From Megascapheus bottae (lineage: Eukaryota > Chordata > Mammalia > Rodentia > Geomyidae), in NCBI GenBank assembly GCA_024803745.1, contig JANJXV010000024.1, positions 21,551,927-21,615,926 of the forward strand: a stretch of 64,000 bases of DNA, given 5' to 3'. Under the pieces are notes generated by a model that ran no database searches, was not told the origin of the DNA, and saw only the letters and a program-made list of their open reading frames with translations. How positions within the stretch are numbered: position 1 is the first letter of the stretch; each line of letters opens with the position of its first letter. The translations under genes were made by a program, and so were the position numbers. Shown piece by piece: positions 10,591-22,971 of the stretch.

Positions 10591-13500
10591 CTAAGTGAGA
10601 AGAGAAAACATGCTTATGACTCATGATCTCAGTCCCGCCTTTACTGATTGCAGAATGGGAGAATGGGGGGCAGGCAGCAAGCTGACAATCCTGTCATGAA
10701 TTTTCCCCAGCACCAGCCCTTCCATGCCAGCTTAGCTCCCTTCTTCTCAGATCCAGCTCTAGATCCACTTTTTCCTTTTAACTCTACCAGGAGTATTCAT
10801 GGGTTGCAAGGGTATAGGAGTCACTGACTAGGGCAGAAATATCTCATGGCTTCCCTTCCCTAAGTTTTTGTACTCTGTGCATGTACATGAGCAGAAAGAC
10901 TAGATGGCTTAATGAAAGACTTGGTAGAGGTATCTGTTGGCTTTCTCTCATCTCTTTTTATACTTCTCTTTTAATCTAGCAGCAAAGAATCTTGTCTCAA
11001 GGAAAAGTAATACAATTTGTGCATTTGAGTGGTGCTACCACTTTGTAGCTATGTGAAACTCTACACATTTCAACCTTTCTTCCCATCAATCTCACTGTTA
11101 GATTGCAAGCAATAAAGCTTTACTTTGGTGTCAGGGCAGATTCTGTGGAAAATTCTGTAAAGTACTTTAGCACAATACCTGACACTTTTGTAGACAGGAA
11201 TATTCATTCTGTCTGCTGTGTAGGAAAAACAGTGGCAGGCTGGGGTCCTGACTTGCTCCTTGCCTGGCTCAGCATTTTCATAGGAACAATGTGAATATTA
11301 CATTTTATGCCAAAGTCTTTCCCCATGGGATGAGTCATTGGAGATCACTCTTGGAAGTTAGAAGCCCACAGCTTTTCAAAGTAGCGGCCAATTGGTCATA
11401 ATAACTTTTCTTTAGCTAAAGGAACTACATCATGGAAAACATATAGGCATGTATGAAGAAAGGGTGATTTTCAGTTTGAAAGATGAGATCCACAAAAACA
11501 ACTTGTATGTGAATTTGTTTGGGTCTTACTTGGAACAACACAATTTGTCATATGAATATTCTTATTCTTGTAAAATGTTCCATACTTTTCTTAATGAGAA
11601 GTTTAGAGCAAATATGTCTCTGAGAACATAAAATTGCAAGAAAACAGAAAACGGGAACAAATTGTTGAGCCTAGGCCTTTAAACTATTTTGGAATGAATT
11701 TCAGGTTTGATCTTTTGACATAAAGCAGGATTCCCCAGAAAAATGTTGGAGGCTCACGTACTTGCCGTTGAACTCAGAATAATCGATCCAATGCCATTTT
11801 TTCTCTGCAGCCCCATATATTAGGCCAATAAAATACTTCTCAACACCAGCTATATCCTGAAGGAATGTCTAGAAATTAGAAAACAAACGTATCAACCATG
11901 GTTTCTTTACTGCTGCCTTTGAGTCAGCCAGATATATCTGATTCTGTGAATAAGGAAAGCTGTTTGGGGTTGGAAACTGATGGTGTCTATAGCACACACT
12001 TGCCCTGGAGAAGAGGTTTGTTTTAGGAGCAATACCGGGGTTTAAACTCAAGGCTCTTCTTATGCTAGGCAAGGCATTCTATCACTTGAGTCAGGTCCCC
12101 CCAGTCCCTTTAGACTCCATCATTTTTCATAGGTTCTTACATTTTGGCTGGCTGATCCGGACTGTGATCTACCTATGTATGCTTTCTCTGTAGCTGAAAC
12201 AAGAGGTACACACCATTGGGCCCAATTTTTTAAATTATTGGTTTAGATTAAGTCTCATAACTTTTTGCACTGGCTGGCTTCAGCCTCCTGAGTGTTGAGG
12301 ATTATTACAGAAGAGAATCACTGTACAGGCAGGACGTTCTTAAGCTTTTTAGGCATTCAAACCTTCTGGAGGTCTTACTAAATCACAGATTGCTTGGCTT
12401 TTAGAACAGAAATTCTAACACAGAGAACGAAATACTTATATTCCTAGCAAATGCCCAGGGGATGCTGGCAGTGGTGTCCGGGGACCACATTGAGGTAATG
12501 GGGAAGGGAGAACATACATTGGGAAACAGGTGGTTTCAAATATATCTTTTCATATTTGGCATGCAGCTCTGCATATCTATAAGGAAGGCTCTCACAGTAC
12601 TAGCCTTTGTATTCCAAATGAAGTTGAATGAAATGTTAAATTGTCATACCATTTAACTTTTCTTTTTTGTAAGGATCACATGGAAAATGCCATGGACTAA
12701 ATCTGAGCTTGTGATCAAGAGAGGAAAGCAGAACAGCAACTTGCAGTCTTGGCCCCTCTTCCCTTCTCCTTCTGTTTCCTCTTTTATCCCTGGCCTTCCT
12801 CCTGGACTTTCTATCTGAAGGCATCTTTTCTTCCTACTGGGGCACCCAGAAAACATGTATCATCACAACTCCTGTCTTTTATTGCTCACCTAGTGTCAAA
12901 ATTCAGAGAAGAAAGCTCATCCCAAAACTTGTCTCAGTCACAGGAAGACATTTTAGAGGAGGATTGAAGGAGTGTAGAAGGAGAAACAGGAATATTATAT
13001 AGCACATTCCCTCACAAGCAAATGCTTGGATTTATGGAGACATCTATAAACAAAACCAATTATGGTCTGTAGTTGATCAGAACACAAATTTTAGAATCAG
13101 AATGATCTGAATTCAATTATATATTCTGTTTTTTAGGTATATGATCCTAAATCCTGACTAATACTTATCTCTGTCCTAATTCCCTCATTTGTAAAATATA
13201 AATTAACAATACATCTGCAGGATTATTATGGGACAAAAGGAGATAAAACAAAGCTTTTTTGCACAGTATTATCTAAAATGAATTTTCTGGAATAAAGCTT
13301 CAATATGATCTGATTCTTTGTTTTTCACTATTACTTTTATTAATTTACATTTTTCCTCTTTATTATGTATACTGGGATGAGACACTCATGTGGATAGAAA
13401 ATTCTGTAATTTTAAATAACTTTTACTCATCAGCTTTTTGGTCATTCCATGTACTTTATTTATTCATTTATTTACTTTTTATTATTTTCCTAAGGTTTGA

Positions 13501-14970
13501 AATCTGGTTCTTGTGCTCGCTAGGAAGGTACTCTACTACTTGAGCCACTCTCTCTTTTTTAAAAAAAAAATTATATTTTGCCTAAAATCTCATTTTTTGG
13601 GGGGAGGCAGATTTGAACTGGAATCTTTTAATTTGTTTCTCTCCCCTGTGTACCTGGAGCCACAGGTATGCCTCCCCCTCCCCCAAAATGCCTGTTTTTT
13701 TGGGGGGGTTGATATGGAGGGGCAAGTATCATTAAATTTTTGCCTAGACTGGAAAAAATTCAAACCTCAAAAAAAATTCAAACCTCAAGTCTCTCTATCT
13801 CTGTCTTCTGAGAAGGTGGGATTACATGTGTACCATTACGCCTGGCTGTTTCCTGTCTCTTCCTGAGGATACTAGCCATCTACATTGCCTTATAGTGAAG
13901 TCCAGGGGTCTGGATTCCTAGTTCAGATGGAGCTGAAGCACATATACTTGGAATTCTTCCAGTCCCAGCTTCAGACTCAGGAGCTTGAGCTTCACAGCTA
14001 ACCACCTCTCCATTCTTTCCTCCCATTTCATCCTGCCACATTTCCCACTGTCTTTACCCACTGAGCTTGTATAGGGTGGGTTGGCTTTCTGTGCCATGTC
14101 ATGCGCTTACCAGTTTCTCAGGTGTATTAGCAACTGCCAAAGTGGAGTCTTTTTTTACACAGTCATCCCTGCTGTTGGTCCAAGGTGATTCAGTGATGGA
14201 AAAGAAAAAACACTTTCCTAGATGAAAGTCCCAGTCTTTGGGGCAAACTGGAGAGATGCTTGGAGAACAAGTGGTGTGGATTGTGTGCCCTGAAATTGTC
14301 ATAGAGTAATCGAGCATTATTTTATTATATTTTTACAATTACTTTATTATATTATACTCTATTTCAGTAACTGAAATCATTCTTAATCCAGGAAGAAATT
14401 CCACCCAGTTGGAATGTCTGTTTTTCTGTCCTTGACTTGTAGGGAATAACCAGAAAGTCTTGCTTTAATGGCCTGTTTGTACACAATAGTTCCTTAATAA
14501 TGCACGCAATAAGTCAAGTCAAATTCAGTCAATAAGTCAAGCAAATTCAGCATATAAGAAAATGGGTGGAGAGATGGTAAAATCATACACATTACCTGTT
14601 GCATAGTTTCTTGTAGGGATGAGGCTATCATTACTGCTCCCAAAAATCTGTGAGACTGAAATCAAAAGAAAACATAAGGCTTGGGAGGGGGTGGGAGGAA
14701 GGAAACATGAGAGGCAGTATCAATGTATGAGAAGGGTTATCAGTGTATGAGAAGTAATGCACCTACTACCTGATGAATGTAACTATAACCTCTCTATACA
14801 TTATCCTGACAAAAACAACAACAACATAAAGCTTAGTGTATGGTGACTAAAACACAGAGCATGGACCGAGTCCTATGACTATGTGGGAGTTAGAATTTTT
14901 CAGGTACTTTCTTGGATATTTCTAACAACCACACAATTTTCTGTGATTAACATCTAGTCCTCATTCATGT

Positions 14971-15034
<64 letters not shown>

Positions 15035-17296
15035 CCTCTCCTCTCTCTCTGTCTCTGTCTCTCTCTCTCTGTCTCTCTCTCTGTCTCTGTCTCTGTCTCT
15101 CTTTGTCTCTCTCTTCTGGTGTGGTGGTAGGTGTGGCATACTGAGGGGGAAAAGAGTAAAAGAGAAGAGTAATGGAGGTGTTTAGAGGTCTGGAAAGTTG
15201 GGAGCATTTACACCCAGAATCTAGAGAGTACTTCTGCTGTTCTTACATATCTTCTGTCTCAACCCCCTTACACAAATTTATAATCCTGGTAGATAGTAGG
15301 TGTTCTCATTAGCACAGCCCAAAAGATGGCAATTAATTGGGACAGGATTCAGAATCTGGGGATGTTTGCAATGAAACAACCAGGTGGACATTTTGGAATT
15401 TCCTATAAGCAGGTAAGAGTGTGTTTTAACACAGACTGGCCAGATCTCTACTCAACACTCAGCTATTTATTATTGTTGGAAAAGATCACTTTTTTTTACC
15501 CATATACATTTTTATTTACTTACACGTTGGCATTCATTCTTTTATTTCATTCCCTGATTCAATGAATTCTTATAATATGTACTATCCTGCTTTTCATCAG
15601 AAACTACTTTGTAACTGCTTTGAAATTATAACTGAAGGAAACTAATATATATACATATGTATATAAATATTCATGAAATATATGTATATATAAATACATA
15701 TACATATACAAAGATAATACCTATACATGTACATTTACATATTGTATATATTTTGTGAATATTTTGTTCATATGACTCGCTATTCTAGGTTGACATAAAG
15801 ATGCACAAGGAAAGGTATTTTCTTAAAGATGTCAAGAATAACTAGTATTTTAAGTTAATAGAAGAGCCAAATCTATCTATCTGTCTGTCATCTGTCTGTC
15901 TGTGTATCATTTATCATCTATTTCCACATGATTTATTACATTATGCTTTATATTTTATAAAGTCATGGTTTTGGTCTTTTTCCATGTCCTGTATTCCACA
16001 CTTTTTGGCATATAAATTCTGTTACTTAGCACGCTTAGTACAGTGGTTTTTGCACTGCATGGCTTCTGTATGACCACACTGCAGTGTCTTAGAAGCATAT
16101 TTACATTAACTGATTCCACACAAATTGTCCTTATTTCCAGGAAGAAAACTGAAGATCAGATCACACAGGACTCAAGTATAATTTACTAAGCAGAGTTCAT
16201 ATTTTGCATGAGTGCCCACTTGGGTTTGATTACTAGCACCACAAAGAAGAAAAAAGGAAAGGAGAAAGAAACGGAAGAAATTTCCCTGAGTCTAGTTTTG
16301 ATTTCTTTCTATTTAGAAAAGAAGAGAATTAGTTGCAAACCATTGCAGGAAAGTTTCTTGGGGAGAAGATGGTCAGCACGCGCTCTTGGAGGCTGGATGG
16401 TACGAGGGAGGACACCTTTGTGTATACCATCCACTCCCTGGCTGTCCATGGGAATGACACACAGGTCCTCCTGCCCAGACCTATGGGACAGCCACGAAGG
16501 TCAGCTCCAAATGTGGCTGCGCAGAGGACGTAACCCTCAGGCCCGCAGGGGATTCTAGGGCACCGGGAATGAGTAGGAACCTGAGCTCTCTGACTCAGGC
16601 CCGGCCCATGTGGAAACCTTCACTCACTTGTCCTGGTGTTTCCTCTCTGCTTTCGTAACTCACGGGCATTACACAAGAAAGACTACTCTTACCCAACTGC
16701 TGTGACCTGCCCACTCACATTTCCTTCTTCGTTTGTTTTCCCTACTGGCCTCAGGGACTAGAGGTGCTATTTTTCTTAAATTACAGTGAAGTGCTTTGAT
16801 AGGAAGCGTTCCTCTTACTAATTAATTCATGGGATGAATTAACTTATACATATACAGTTTACAATTTGTCATTTCACCTGTGAGTTAAATCTCGTTCATT
16901 TGTAATTCAGCTCTTAACAGATCAAGATCATTGACATAGAACTCTTTTCAAATCTTAGCAGCAAGAAGAAGCCCTGTTGAGTACTTCAGCTCAGATAATC
17001 CAAGTAAGACTGGAAAAACTAAGTTTTATAACCACACACTGGACAGTTGTCTTTCCCCAGGTCTACCAGAGAACCTGGCTCCTTGCGTGTGCTGGAGTGT
17101 GAAAAGAGCATTGTGAGTAGCCTCAGGCTATGTCAGTTGACTTCAAGTGAAGACATCTAGGGCCTGAAAGAGCAGCACACCAGGGTAATGAGGGTAAGTA
17201 ATTGCTCAAATACTTACAATGCAGCAGAAACAAGGTCATTCCAACAACTTTAAGTACCACCACAAGAAGCATAGAAATGATCATGTGCCAGTTCAT
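10479..17296 (-). CDS. CLEC5A: C-type lectin domain family 5 member A (MDL-1)
   Basis: Type II membrane receptor of myeloid cells that signals through the adaptors DAP12/DAP10. Coding exons in transcript order: 17218-17296, 14596-14655, 14111-14247, 11762-11868 and 10479-10590, all with GT donors and AG acceptors. Together they give 495 bases, 164 residues and a stop, with no frame break. The start MNWHMIIS is the conserved CLEC5A N-terminus. Residues 5-25 form the membrane anchor, with the lysine at 16 that pairs with adaptor aspartate. A short stalk follows, then a C-type lectin domain from Cys48. Six cysteines (48, 59, 76, 138, 152, 160) fit the three expected disulfides. The sequon at 128-130 (NVT) is present. 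Canonical sugar-binding motifs such as EPN are absent, as in the family. The human protein has 188 residues; the difference is mostly one stalk exon that I cannot find in the 2.5-kb first intron. The short mouse isoform lacks the same kind of segment. Confidence 0.93.
11762..11868 (-). CDS. CLEC5A: CLEC5A fourth coding exon
   Basis: The exon encodes TFLQDIAGVEKYFIGLIYG and AAEKKWHWIDYSEFNG and ends two bases into the next codon before a GTACGT donor. It holds the FIGL and W-W-I landmarks of the lectin fold. Where human has the sequon NNS (WINNSVFNG) this protein has DYS, so that glycosylation site is lost. Confidence 0.92.
12007..12325 (-). mobile_element. SINE-derived segment in CLEC5A upstream half-intron
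   Basis: ggtttaaactcaaggctctt, tgctaggcaaggcattctat and cttcagcctcctgagtgttg are reversed SINE landmarks. The segment is diverged and probably fuses two insertions. Confidence 0.5.
12326..13124. other. CLEC5A intron, unique sequence
   Basis: Several short reading frames occur here but none resembles a protein family or has exon-like borders. I see nothing beyond intron sequence. Confidence 0.5.
13125..13250 (+). mobile_element. MIR fragment
   Basis: The text tccctcatttgtaaaatata and ggattattatgggacaaaag follows the MIR core and 3' part (cctcatctgtaaaatggg ... gggttgttgtgaggattaaa) with heavy divergence. Confidence 0.5.
13480..13850 (-). mobile_element. SINE-derived segment
   Basis: The pieces gctaggaaggtactctacta, cttgagccactctctctttt and gattacatgtgtaccattac are reversed SINE landmarks. 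The region contains G- and A-runs that blur the borders. Confidence 0.45.
14111..14247 (-). CDS. CLEC5A: CLEC5A third coding exon
   Basis: The exon runs from a CCAG acceptor to a GTAAGC donor and encodes CPKDWDFHLGKCFFFSITES and then PWTNSRDDCVKKDSTLAVAN with TPEKL. It opens the C-type lectin domain and gives cysteines 48, 59 and 76. The intron before is phase 1 and the one after is phase 0. Confidence 0.93.
14596..14655 (-). CDS. CLEC5A: CLEC5A second coding exon (stalk)
   Basis: A 60-base exon between TTTCAG and GTAATG, encoding SQIFGSSNDSLIPTRNYAT plus split codons at both ends. It matches the membrane-proximal stalk repeat of human CLEC5A (SQIFGSS...TRSYGT). Both flanking introns are phase 1, so this exon or its missing twin can be skipped without changing the frame. 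Confidence 0.88.
14690..14815 (+). mobile_element. LINE-1 3'-end fragment
   Basis: gagaagtaatgcacctacta, cctgatgaatgtaactataa and cctctctatacattatcctg recur at 42405-42520, and in reverse at 20890, 23640, 42715, 47030 and 47757. This is the 3' tail of an L1 subfamily, ending in an A-rich run. Confidence 0.6.
14972..15115. repeat. (CT)n microsatellite
   Basis: A long CT tract, pure for about 58 bases and then interrupted by CCTCT and GTCTCT variants. Confidence 0.95.
15640..15760. repeat. AT-rich ATATAC low-complexity tract
   Basis: Repeated variants of atatacatatgtatataaat with no coding potential, inside the first CLEC5A intron. Confidence 0.6.
16186..16262 (+). mobile_element. ID-like fragment
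   Basis: tttgcatgagtgcccacttg and gggtttgattactagcacca resemble the second half of an ID monomer, followed by an A-rich tail. Confidence 0.4.
16340..16640. other. GC-rich segment of unknown origin
   Basis: Markedly richer in G and C and in CpG than its surroundings. Two overlapping plus-strand frames of 66 and 116 codons cross it; neither resembles a protein I know, and no exon borders fit. It may be a retrocopy fragment or an old CpG-rich regulatory element in the CLEC5A intron. Confidence 0.35.
17218..17296 (-). CDS. CLEC5A: CLEC5A first coding exon
   Basis: Begins at the ATG of MNWHMIIS and covers the cytoplasmic tip and membrane anchor with Lys16, ending LLH plus one base before GTAAGT. 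A reading frame continues upstream of the ATG but with no family similarity, so the conserved MNWH start is preferred. Confidence 0.93.
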
Positions 17297-17774
17297 GATG
17301 AAGACGACGTGGAAGCCTACAGAGATCGGGGCAGCCGCATCAGAACTTGGAGACAGAGTTGTTTTTCTCCAGCACTCAGCCAACCCTCGTTCTTAGAGCA
17401 CCTGAAGGAGTGGGGGCTGGAAGACAGGTGTGCTGTGGACAAGTGAAAGGAGGTGACCCAGACATATTTAGAAAATAGACAGGATCTGACGCTGGCTGAG
17501 AGCCTTCAAACCTGGTGGCACTGCTTCTCCTTCATTCCTTAGCTCTAGGGATTAGCCTTTCCCTCATCTTGTGGCCTCTAAACTCTTATCTAATAATCAT
17601 GAGCTTTGCTCCCACGGATCTTAGCATGTCGTATTAACCACACTGACTTCAGGTATAGAAGTCACATTCTTCAATTTGTCAAGAGTAGTGGCAGAACAGG
17701 CATCTCTGGAGGTCCTAGCATTGGGGAAGAGATTCTGTTCTGGAATAGAAGTCTATTCTAACAGATAGACTTAC

Positions 17775-17860
17775 CTGCTCTCTCCTTGGGAGGCTGGACT
17801 GGTTTGCTGATGAGGGTCTTCCAGTGGCCTCTTGGTTGTCAAGTCCTGGAACAGGTTGAT
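17775..17860 (-). other. CLEC5A: Possible CLEC5A 5' UTR exon (boundary at 17775 only)
   Basis: On the minus strand a perfect donor (GAGCAG then GTAAGT) sits at 17775/17774, about 480 bases upstream of the CLEC5A ATG. The ATG-bearing exon has a plausible acceptor (ATCTCTGTAG) shortly before the start. This fits a non-coding first exon. The outer edge near 17860 is only a guess. Confidence 0.4.
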
Positions 17861-20407
17861 GTTAATACATAGAGTCCTAAGTACCAGTTAGAATGACTGT
17901 CTTCTGCAACTGGACTTTCTCCTCCACAGCTGCTCTGTCATGGAAGCATCTCCAAGTGAATGTCTCTGACTGGGCAGTGCTCTTGGCAAAGGGAGCCGAC
18001 AGGACAAAAAGAGGAAGGGAACCTCTAGCATGATGAGAGGAAGTTCCTGCTAGAGGAGTCAGAACACAGGGCAGTGTTTCTAGAAGAATTTGAAAAAGAA
18101 AAGCCTCAACGTGAGCTTAATTCTTCCTATGTGAACTTCCCATAGTTGTTAGCATTCTACTCTAGCATTGTCTGCTAACAACATGAAATTTGTTTCCTAT
18201 CAGTTCTCTTTGGATCCATGTCTTCACATGGTGGCCTGGCACACCCTTATTGCACATATATGTGTAAAACACTCATCATATTGCCTACCATCTCTCAAAC
18301 ACACACAGAGACTATTCATAGAATCTCTGGAAACCTCTTGTGTATTTAAAATCAACTTTAAAATTGATAGAAAGCATGGATTTATACTTCGCTAATTACA
18401 CAGTTGCTTACTTTAAATACATGTTGAGACAAACTTGTAGAGGCATTCAAGTATCAACTCCTGCCACTAATAATTTCAGTAATGAACCTGAGAATGGAAT
18501 GTCTGGGACACTTAAAATCTTCATGTGTATAAAGGGATAACTATGCTCTTCCTGCTTTCCTTTGGGGTTGTGTGTGGGGGTGGTGCTTCTTGTTTTTTTT
18601 GTGGTTGTTTGTTTGTTTTTTTTCTGCCTCTAAGAGATGCCTGAGGGCCTGACCTATGTCTGCAGCTTACAAAACACTGGGCCTCAGTAAATCAATGACA
18701 CAAATACTCTTGCTAACCACTGGTACTTTTTCAGTTTCCCCTAACTATATTTTAAGTATAGATATACGTAATGTAAAAATAACTATCAGGTATATGAAGC
18801 ATATTTTCTGAATAATTAGGAAAAGAGTCATCATGAGAGAGACTTGGGACATTCCCTTAATATAGCTATAAAACTTGTTAAGTATATTTAGGGTGTTCTT
18901 TACACAGAAAAACTGAAAATCCTGTCATTTTCTCATTTCTCCAGTTCTTTTAAAAGCCCAGCACCTTCTCAGGCAATATTTAAATGAGTAGCTTTACCTA
19001 TACTTACATGTACATATATCTTAATGTATACAGTTGACTAGTATACATATGATTAAAATATATAAACCATGTACACATATATATCTACCATCTTTACAGC
19101 CTCTTACTCTCTTCCTCCTCTAGGAACTTCATGGTCTTTAACTTTGCCTATACTTTACTTTTATAACCCAAGCCAAAACCTGTAATTTTTTTGACTACCA
19201 TCCCTTTTAATGGCCATATATCTCTGTTTACTTAAGCATGGAGTGTGAATTTTAGTCATTCATTTCCCCAAATTTCCTGATGACATGATGTTAACCAAGT
19301 TTTAACAGTCTTAACCATTTCTCTAAAACTGAAGTCAACTTCCTTTCTCAACTTCCTCATTTTCATTGATTGCATCATATTAACAATCCCCATGGAAATC
19401 CTATTTGATTCCTCCTTTTCTGTCAACACTATATTAAGACACTGTATTAAGATGATGATAATTTTCCCCAAACTCTCATATCTTGTCAACTTTTCTGTTC
19501 CTGCTTTCTTCACCCATGACTAAATTTCCTTTCTTTGAAATTGAAATACAAATGGATCCTCCTTTCTTTCATATGCATCCTACTCAGTGTTATTTAAATC
19601 TTTACTAAATCACTTTACTGATTATGATTATTTCAGATTCTATTATGGTTACTGACATGAAAAGCCTCAACTCAAACTTGGCTCTGTAATGTGACCCATA
19701 TCTAACGGCTCATTCCTTGATTGTCTACATCATTGGCTTGAAATGCTGACTCAGTCCCTGACCCTTGTTTCTCTGTACTCTGATGATTTCAGAGGAGGGA
19801 CCCAGAGATAGGGTAGTCTATTCACAGGCCAAGAAGTCTAGGTGTCTGCGATACTCAATATTTATTACTGCAAAATGTGAGGATTTGTTTCAATGAATGA
19901 TTTTCTTAAAGTTAGTGTTAATTCTTGATTGAATTGAGGATCAAAATGAAACTAAAGGTGAGAGTGTTTGTGTCCAAGAGGATAGTTTAGACCCAGGCAA
20001 TGGGTAAATAAATCATCAGAACTAACTGATAAGGTCTGCTCAGCATAGACATTCAATTAGCAATCTAAGACAGAATCTGATGAAGAATTGGGTCATTGTG
20101 GAAATTAAGACCTCAGTGCTTAGTTGGTTAGTATGCATAGAAAAGCAAACTTAATTTCCAGATCTGAATAAAATTTCTTCCCTTGAAGCACATAGTAAAT
20201 AAGAGGGAGAGACAGAGACTGAGATCAACAATATTCCATGTAAATATAATAAAAGCAAGCAAATACAGCAATGTTTAAAGTAATACATTTATGGTTAAGT
20301 GAAGCTTATCCTAGGATCATAAGATTTACATAACAGTAAAAAACTAAGCTATGTATTTTGTCATGCTAACAAAATAGGGGAGAAAAACAAGAGAACTATA
20401 TCAGTAA

Positions 20408-20615
20408 ATGCCTGAATGAAGTCCCTGAGCTTATTTGTTCAAGACTAGTGCTTTCTACTAGAGCCACAGCTTGCTTTCTTTCTTTTTACAAAGTCAGTGG
20501 CACATACAAGTCTCATGGAGTTTCCTACCTGGGCTGGCTTCAAACTTCAATGCTCAAATCTCATCCTCCTGAGTAGCAAGGATTACATACTTAACATGCC
20601 AGCACCCAACTGCAG
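20408..20615 (-). mobile_element. Diverged B1-like/Geo SINE
   Basis: Contains cctgagcttatttgttcaag, ggctggcttcaaacttcaat and ctcatcctcctgagtagcaa, the order expected for a reversed composite SINE. Confidence 0.55.
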
Positions 20616-20889
20616 AGAGAACTTTTAATAAAATTCAACACTCACTGATGATAATAATGCTTGGACACTTAAGGTAAACATAATTTTTTCATAGCTTGAT
20701 AATTGGAATCTAAAAATAAATATAGCTAATATTATTATAGCTTATAAAATATTGAATATTTTCTCTCTAAAAATAGAGAAAAAAGCCAGGATATATTCTC
20801 ACATTAACTATAAACAGTATTTTATTGGAGATTCTTACAAGTAAAATAAATTAAACAGTGATCTATAGAAATCAAGGAAATTAAATTAT

Positions 20890-21010
20890 TGTTTTATTTA
20901 TTTTATTGTCAGGGTAATATATAGAGGGGTTACAGTTGCATTTGTCAGGTAGTAGGTACATTACTTCTCATGTTTTTTGTCTCCATTTCCCTCCCTGATT
21001 CCTCCTAAAG
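20890..21010 (-). mobile_element. LINE-1 3'-end fragment
   Basis: tattgtcagggtaatatata, gaggggttacagttgcattt and tacattacttctcatgtttt are the reverse complement of the L1 3' tail seen at 14690 and 42405. Confidence 0.6.
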
Positions 21011-21305
21011 TATTGTTTAAAGATAGACAAACAGATGAAGTACCATATGGAGATCATTTATTTCTCAATGAGCATGTCAAGTCATTTAATGAGAAAACAA
21101 AAGGATTCAACAAATGGCTCTAGGCTTCCCAGATAGAGCCACAAAAACAAAACAAAACAAAACAAAAACAAAAAAATGAAACTTAATCCTTTCAATATCT
21201 TTTGAAGTGGATTATATAGCCAAATATAACATTAACTCAAGCTGTTTTATATAAAATTAATTCAAACTAAACTCTATATCCAGAAATAAATATTAAATCT
21301 CTTAA

Positions 21306-21505
21306 AAATTAAGCTGGGCACTAGTCACTCATGCCTGTAAACTGAGCTACTCAGTGGAAGGTTGTGGTTTGAGGTTAGCCCAAGATGGAAAACCAGTGGG
21401 ACTGTTATCTCCAGTTAAGTCCCAAAAAAGTCAGAAGTGCCAGCCTTGAGCAAAAATGCTCAGAACCAGTGCCCAGGGTCTGAGTTCAAGCTTCAGGACT
21501 AGTAT
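21306..21505 (+). mobile_element. B1-like/Geo composite SINE
   Basis: Left half ctgggcactagtcactcatg; right half gtgccagccttgagcaaaaa and gggtctgagttcaagcttca. It is diverged, with a short deletion at the junction. Confidence 0.65.
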
Positions 21506-21959
21506 ATACACATATACACATATGAAAAAAACTATTAAATCATGATTTTTTTTAAAGCTAGAGACAGGCAGATATGTCTTGGAATATAAAAAGTATTTTA
21601 AAGATAAAAATGCAAATTGAGTTTTATGAATCCAGAATTTCTTCTCATTACTTTACAATTAAAAAAAATAAAAAGGCACGCAATAGTTTGGGTTAAATTT
21701 GTCATAGTATATATAAGACAAATGACTTCTCTCCATAATTTATATGTATGTGTATATCTATCTGTATACCCACCTATATATTTCCACACATGTGCATAAT
21801 TATGTCTATATTTTGCATATATATATATATACAAATGCCTAAAATAAGAAAACAGACTTTTATAAGATTACAAGTTATAAATATACATATAACTTTGGTA
21901 TGAATACATACATAAAACACATACGTCCAATCCAAAAATTCAATACTATATAATCCATA

Positions 21960-22520
21960 AATCAACAATAAGAAGACAACACAGTATAAGCATATAGGCC
22001 AGCAAAGAATTTATAGTAGAAGATATACAAATGATCAAGCCAAACATGAAAATTTACTACATGTCATTTGCTATCAGGGAAATGCAAATTAAAATCATTT
22101 CACTCCCATTAGAATGACCAAAATTGAGAAGACTGACACATGGCTATTATTTTATTTATTCAGGCCTGTACCTGTCATGAAAAAAAATCGGACCTTACCT
22201 GAAAAATATGCTAGAACAAGTAAAATGGCTGTTGGTGAGAGTATGAAGCAACTTTCCTACAGGGTTGACTGGAACAAGAACATCAGGGTCACTTTGGGAA
22301 ACCCTTCAGCATTATCTTTTTTTAATTTAATTTTTTTATAAATAGTTTCTTTTAAAGTTAAGCTTGTATTAACCTTATGAAATGGTGTTTTCATTCCTAG
22401 GTGTTTACCTCAGAGAAATGAAAACTATGTCCATGAATGAAAAGTGTTTACAGGAAGTTTGTTGATAATAACTCCAAACTACAAACAACACAACTGATCC
22501 TCAATTGTGGGTATATAACT
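21960..22520 (+). mobile_element. LINE-1 ORF2 3' fragment
   Basis: gatatacaaatgatcaagcc, catttgctatcagggaaatg, caaattaaaatcatttcact and aagactgacacatggct match the 3' part of L1 ORF2. Frames are broken. Confidence 0.75.
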
Positions 22521-22599
22521 AGGCTGTTATTTATATAACATTAGAGGGGAATCTCCAATATATAATGTCAAAAATAAAGTCATGCGAGCTACCATATGA

Positions 22600-22925
22600 C
22601 AAGATTCTCTGCATCATGTATTAGCAGAGAAATGTAAATCAAAACACAAGATCCCAATATACAGTCTTTAGAATGGCCCAGAGCACCAAGTATTGGCAAG
22701 TTTGTGAGCAACAGAAACTCTTGGCCATTGCTGTGGGAATATCAAGTGGTATAAACACTTTGGAAAGAATTGTGGTGCTTTCCTTTAAAATTAAACATGC
22801 TATACCATACAGGACCTTATCTGATTTGTTCAGGATTTACTCCAAGTTGTTGAAAGCTCACGTCCAGAAAACTATCAGTATAAGACAATCTGAAAAGGCT
22901 ACATCCTATATAATTCCAACTGAGT
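22600..22925 (+). mobile_element. LINE-1 ORF2 3' fragment, second copy
   Basis: agagaaatgtaaatcaaaac, ccaagtattggcaagtttgt and tataaacactttggaaagaa match the same L1 ORF2 region as the piece just upstream, so this is either a duplicate or a separate insertion. Confidence 0.7.
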
Positions 22926-22971
22926 AGCATTATAAGAATGGGAAATGGTGGAGCCAGTGAAAAGACTTCTG

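Noticed and set aside
14954..15207. Arg/Glu- and Ser/Leu-repeat frames
   Set aside because: They are translations of the CT microsatellite.
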